From NCBI GenBank assembly GCA_902462525.1, contig CABQCA010000040.1, forward strand, positions 1 through 15,607: a stretch of 15,607 nt of DNA, in the 5' to 3' direction. Positions 13,491 to 15,607 of the stretch are shown in pieces. The stretch's first letter is position 1. The number at the start of each line of letters is the position of its first letter. Under the pieces are notes generated by a model. The model was not told the DNA's origin, made no database searches, and worked only from the letters and a program-made list of their open reading frames with translations. The position numbers and the translations under genes are program-made. This DNA is from an uncultured Porphyromonadaceae bacterium (GTDB lineage Bacteria; Bacteroidota; Bacteroidia; Bacteroidales; Muribaculaceae).

Positions 13491-14006
13491 TTATCGGTTG
13501 ACAACAGTGTCGGGGCGCATGTCGGGCACCGCCGACGATTCTGCAGCCTTGAACATTTCGCCCGTTTTGGAGAAGAACAGATCCATGTCGGGCTGTCCGG
13601 TCTTCTCCACCTCAACGACGTAAAATTCGTCGGACGAGCGAAGATAGTACTTTATATCATCGACTGTCCATGTGCCGTATTCACATGTTGCAAAAGCATT
13701 GTTAACGGCATTGTCGGGAACGAGGAACCAGTCGCGGCCGAAATCCTTTTCGGTCATGGCCCATGCCGACATGGCATCGAACCACACCTCACATTCCACT
13801 CCGGCTTTGTCGAACTCAGCCACACGCCAGGGACCCTCGGTTTCCCATTTCACATTTTCAGCATCAGGCTCGATAGCCTTGAGGGCCTCGACAAACGACT
13901 GCGGCACGCCTGCCGACGGCTTGTCGTCGTCATCACTGCAGGCGGCAAAAGGTATGGCCATGGCCAAAGCCACGGCAGAAAGGCAGAAGAAGCGGAAAGT
14001 TTTCAT
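13491..14006 (-). CDS. PepSY-like domain lipoprotein
   Basis: This is a 171-residue lipoprotein. The signal peptide ends in the lipobox FAAC (20-23), and Cys23 is followed by SDDDD, an acidic run like the lipoprotein export signal that sends Bacteroidota lipoproteins to the cell surface. The mature part shows two weak repeats of the PepSY-like type. The first is VKWETEGPWRVAEFDKAGVECEVWFD (about 53-78). The second, around WTVDDIKYYLRSSDEFYVVEVE, ends in MDLFFSKTGEMFKA (146-159). Such proteins are common in Bacteroidales; their role is not known, and ligand binding is only guessed. It is the first gene of a tight three-gene unit with the YbdG channel and the DcaP-like porin. No convincing promoter was found in the 66 bases between its start and the upstream terminator. 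Confidence 0.82.
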   Translation of the reverse strand: MKTFRFFCLSAVALAMAIPFAACSDDDDKPSAGVPQSFVEALKAIEPDAENVKWETEGPWRVAEFDKAGVECEVWFDAMSAWAMTEKDFGRDWFLVPDNAVNNAFATCEYGTWTVDDIKYYLRSSDEFYVVEVEKTGQPDMDLFFSKTGEMFKAAESSAVPDMRPDTVVNR

Positions 14007-14071
14007 CGGATATAAATATTAATAATTCACCAATAGAAACACTCTGCCTCCCTTAATTGTTCCCCATGAGC

Positions 14072-14106
14072 AAAAAAACAAGGTCTCTGAAACCATCAGA
14101 GACCTT
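14072..14106 (-). terminator. Intrinsic terminator of the bamA-skp cluster
   Basis: A perfect 11-bp stem, AAGGTCTCTGA (14080-14090) with TCAGAGACCTT (14096-14106), has a 5-base loop and, on the minus strand, runs into T7 (14078-14072). It lies 30 bases after the stop of the last skp gene and insulates the lipoprotein operon. Confidence 0.92.
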
Positions 14107-14136
14107 GAGAACCTTAAAAATAATCGTTGAAACGGC

Positions 14137-14637
14137 TCAGATGCCGAGTTTGGTGCGAACGAGAGGAGTGACGTCGGTGACATCGGTGCCGGTGTAGAGG
14201 AACACACCGTCTTTGGGAAGAATAGCGGTGAACGAACCTTCGGCGCCTACGGCTTTGATGGCATCGGTAAGCTTCTGCTGAATGGGTGCGGAAAGCTGCT
14301 GTTCGAGCTTGGCAAGGTCCTGCTGAGCGGTTTCACGGAACTGCTGCACTTTGGCATAGCGGTCCTGGATTTCCTGCATGCGGCGCTCCTTGATGGATTC
14401 GGGAGTGTTGGCGTCGTTCTGGATTGTCTGGAAATCGGTATAAAGTTTGTTGACTTCTTCCTGAAGTTTTGCAAATTCGTCTTCGTATTTTTTGGAGGTT
14501 TCGGTGAGCTGAGTCTGCATGGCAGTGGTCTCGGGCATAGAGGTGAATACCGATTCAAGGTCTACAACACCGAATTTCTGGGCCATAGCGCTCATGGGGA
14601 GTGCCACTGCTATGGCGAGAAGGATTTTTTTGAACAT
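14137..14637 (-). CDS. skp: OmpH/Skp family periplasmic chaperone (second copy)
   Basis: Skp-type chaperones hold unfolded outer-membrane proteins in the periplasm for delivery to the BAM complex. This 166-residue copy has a signal peptide ending AMA (17-19), then QKFGVVDLESVFTSMPE, the standard OmpH beginning that forms the trimer core strand. A long charged coiled-coil (about 40-125) makes the tentacles. The C-terminal part, ILPKDGVFLYTGTDVTDVTP, returns to the trimer core. It follows the first skp by 52 bases and has a probable promoter of its own there. The two copies share the layout, but the coiled-coil sequences differ clearly, so they are old paralogues. Confidence 0.93.
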   Translation of the reverse strand: MFKKILLAIAVALPMSAMAQKFGVVDLESVFTSMPETTAMQTQLTETSKKYEDEFAKLQEEVNKLYTDFQTIQNDANTPESIKERRMQEIQDRYAKVQQFRETAQQDLAKLEQQLSAPIQQKLTDAIKAVGAEGSFTAILPKDGVFLYTGTDVTDVTPLVRTKLGI

Positions 14638-14675
14638 ATTTTAGAGTTTTAGTTTTTAGTATTCGATTTATCGTG

Positions 14676-14707
14676 CAAAGATAGCTAAATTAATTGGAAT
14701 ATCCCAA
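14676..14707 (-). promoter_or_regulatory. Internal promoter between the two skp genes
   Basis: On the minus strand TATCTTTG (14683-14676) exactly matches the -7 box, with TTG (14707-14705) 21 bases upstream at the -33 position, inside the end of the first skp gene. The predicted start, near 14670, gives a leader of about 33 bases for the second skp. Confidence 0.6.
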
Positions 14708-15205
14708 TTTAGCCAGCACCTCGTTGCTGACATCGATACGGGGCGATGCATAGACAATGTCGGAAGCCGACGCACGGTCGAAGACAGCCTGATATCCGCG
14801 TTCTTCAGCCACCTTTTTGACGGCGTTGTACACTTCGTCCTGAATGGGACGCAGCAGGCTTTCGCGCTTCTTTGCGAGTTCGCCTTCGGGTCCGAAGTAC
14901 TTGAAACGCAGCTCAGTCGCCGATTTTTCTTTGGCCACGATTTCTTCCTCGCGCTTCTTGGCCTGCTCTTCGGTGAGAAACACCTTGTCGGAGAGATATG
15001 TCTGATACATTGTCTCGGCTTCCTTACCGACAGCCTCGACTTCTTTCTGCCAGCGCTGCGAGAGCTGGTTGATCTGCTCGTTGGCCATTTCGTAGGACGG
15101 CACATTCTTGAATATATACTCCATATCGACCAGTGCGAACTTCTGAGCCGATGCGCCGAGCACTGTTGCCACTGCGGCGAGGAGGATGAGAGCTATTTTC
15201 TTCAT
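14690..15205 (-). CDS. skp: OmpH/Skp family periplasmic chaperone (first copy)
   Basis: This 171-residue Skp homologue has a signal peptide ending ASA (18-20), then QKFALVDMEYIFKNVPSYE, a long charged coiled-coil (about 40-130) with many Glu, Lys and Gln, and a C-terminal YQAVFDRASASDIVYASPRID that closes the trimer core. It lies 78 bases after the bamA stop and is followed by its paralogue. In Bacteroidota, bamA followed by one or two ompH genes is the normal arrangement. The role is delivery of unfolded beta-barrel proteins, such as the porin in this window, to BamA. Confidence 0.94.
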   Translation of the reverse strand: MKKIALILLAAVATVLGASAQKFALVDMEYIFKNVPSYEMANEQINQLSQRWQKEVEAVGKEAETMYQTYLSDKVFLTEEQAKKREEEIVAKEKSATELRFKYFGPEGELAKKRESLLRPIQDEVYNAVKKVAEERGYQAVFDRASASDIVYASPRIDVSNEVLAKLGYSN

Positions 15206-15283
15206 ATCTGTTAGTTAAGTGGTTTTTTATTATAGACACACAAAACGTTAAAAGGTTTATTGCGGCCTTGGGCGTAAAGCGGT

Positions 15284-15607
15284 TTAGAACTCCTGACCGA
15301 GAATAAAGTGGAAGTGGCTTCCGCCTTTTTCGCCGAAAACGCGATCGAAACCGTAAGCCCAGTCGATACCCATGAGGCCTACCATAGGCAGCTGGATACG
15401 GACACCGGCGCCGGCGCTTCGTTTCAGCTCAAACGGATTGAACTGTCCGACGGAAGTCCATGCATTGCCTGCTTCGAGGAAAGCAAGGGCATAGATGGTT
15501 GTCGACTGCTGGAGCATAAGCGGGAAGTGTAGTTCCATACCCATGCGGGTGTAGGCGTAGCCTTCGGAGCGCCAGGGTGTGAGGGCGCCGTTGTCGTAAC
15601 CGCGGAG
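15284..15607 (-). CDS. bamA: Outer-membrane assembly protein BamA, 3' part
   Basis: Only the C-terminal 107 codons are in the window; the 5' part lies beyond the right edge. The frame stays open to 15607 and reads LRGYDNGALTPWRSEGYAYT, then RMGMELHFPLML, IYALAFLEAGNAW, the KRSAGAGVRIQLP strand, GIDWAYGFD and a final HFHFILGQEF. The RGYD motif (equivalent to the conserved VRGF/Y-x-x loop-6 motif), the late strands and the terminal Phe are diagnostic of BamA. BamA folds beta-barrels into the outer membrane. The skp genes that follow supply its substrates. Confidence 0.95.
   Translation of the reverse strand, partial: LRGYDNGALTPWRSEGYAYTRMGMELHFPLMLQQSTTIYALAFLEAGNAWTSVGQFNPFELKRSAGAGVRIQLPMVGLMGIDWAYGFDRVFGEKGGSHFHFILGQEF

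Noticed and set aside
12759..14015. 418-codon open frame on the plus strand opposite the channel and lipoprotein genes
   Set aside because: It crosses two well-supported genes on the other strand, is very rich in His and Arg, and has no family resemblance; a codon-bias shadow.

Overview
The window looks like a chromosomal core-genome segment of a Bacteroidales bacterium, most like the Muribaculaceae or close relatives. This is inferred from protein sequence style and gene order, not from a database search. The supports are: the order DUF177–rpmF–fabH–era–der; bamA followed by two tandem skp/ompH genes; a lipoprotein whose mature N-terminus is C-S-D-D-D-D, as in surface-exported Bacteroidota lipoproteins; and several promoters of the Bacteroidota type (TTTG, about 19-21 bases, TAnnTTTG). 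Start codons mostly lie in A/T-rich leaders without clear Shine-Dalgarno sequences, as is normal for this phylum.

Region 1 (1-4317, + strand) is housekeeping: the 3' end of a DUF177/YceD gene, rpmF, fabH (fatty-acid initiation), then the GTPases era and der, which act in ribosome maturation. Strong hairpin terminators follow fabH and der. The era-der gap carries an octamer tandem-repeat array and a REP-like palindrome. Region 2 (4320-5676) is accessory-looking: a 133-bp element with near-perfect terminal inverted repeats, a GNAT-like gene with an unclear start, an unrecognised 79-residue coiled-coil gene, and a well-formed promoter driving a structured, apparently non-coding transcript. Region 3 (5677-8722, - strand) holds licD, then tatA-tatC and a DAACS-family symporter packed so tightly that the symporter start overlaps the tatC stop. 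Region 4 (8723-10525) has fabD, divergent from licD and with its own consensus promoter, converging on rubrerythrin; the gap between them is almost entirely short tandem repeats. Region 5 (10684-14006, - strand) is a compact operon of a PepSY-like lipoprotein, a YbdG-type mechanosensitive channel and a DcaP-like porin. Region 6 (14137-15607, - strand) is bamA (3' end), skp and skp, the outer-membrane protein assembly cluster.

Most of the window is ordinary core genome. The parts that known families do not explain are the octamer arrays that begin right at the stop codons of two unrelated genes, the candidate RNA at 5473-5610, the folded rpmF-fabH spacer and the small inverted-repeat element. 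I saw no CRISPR array, tRNA, rRNA, intact transposase or prophage.
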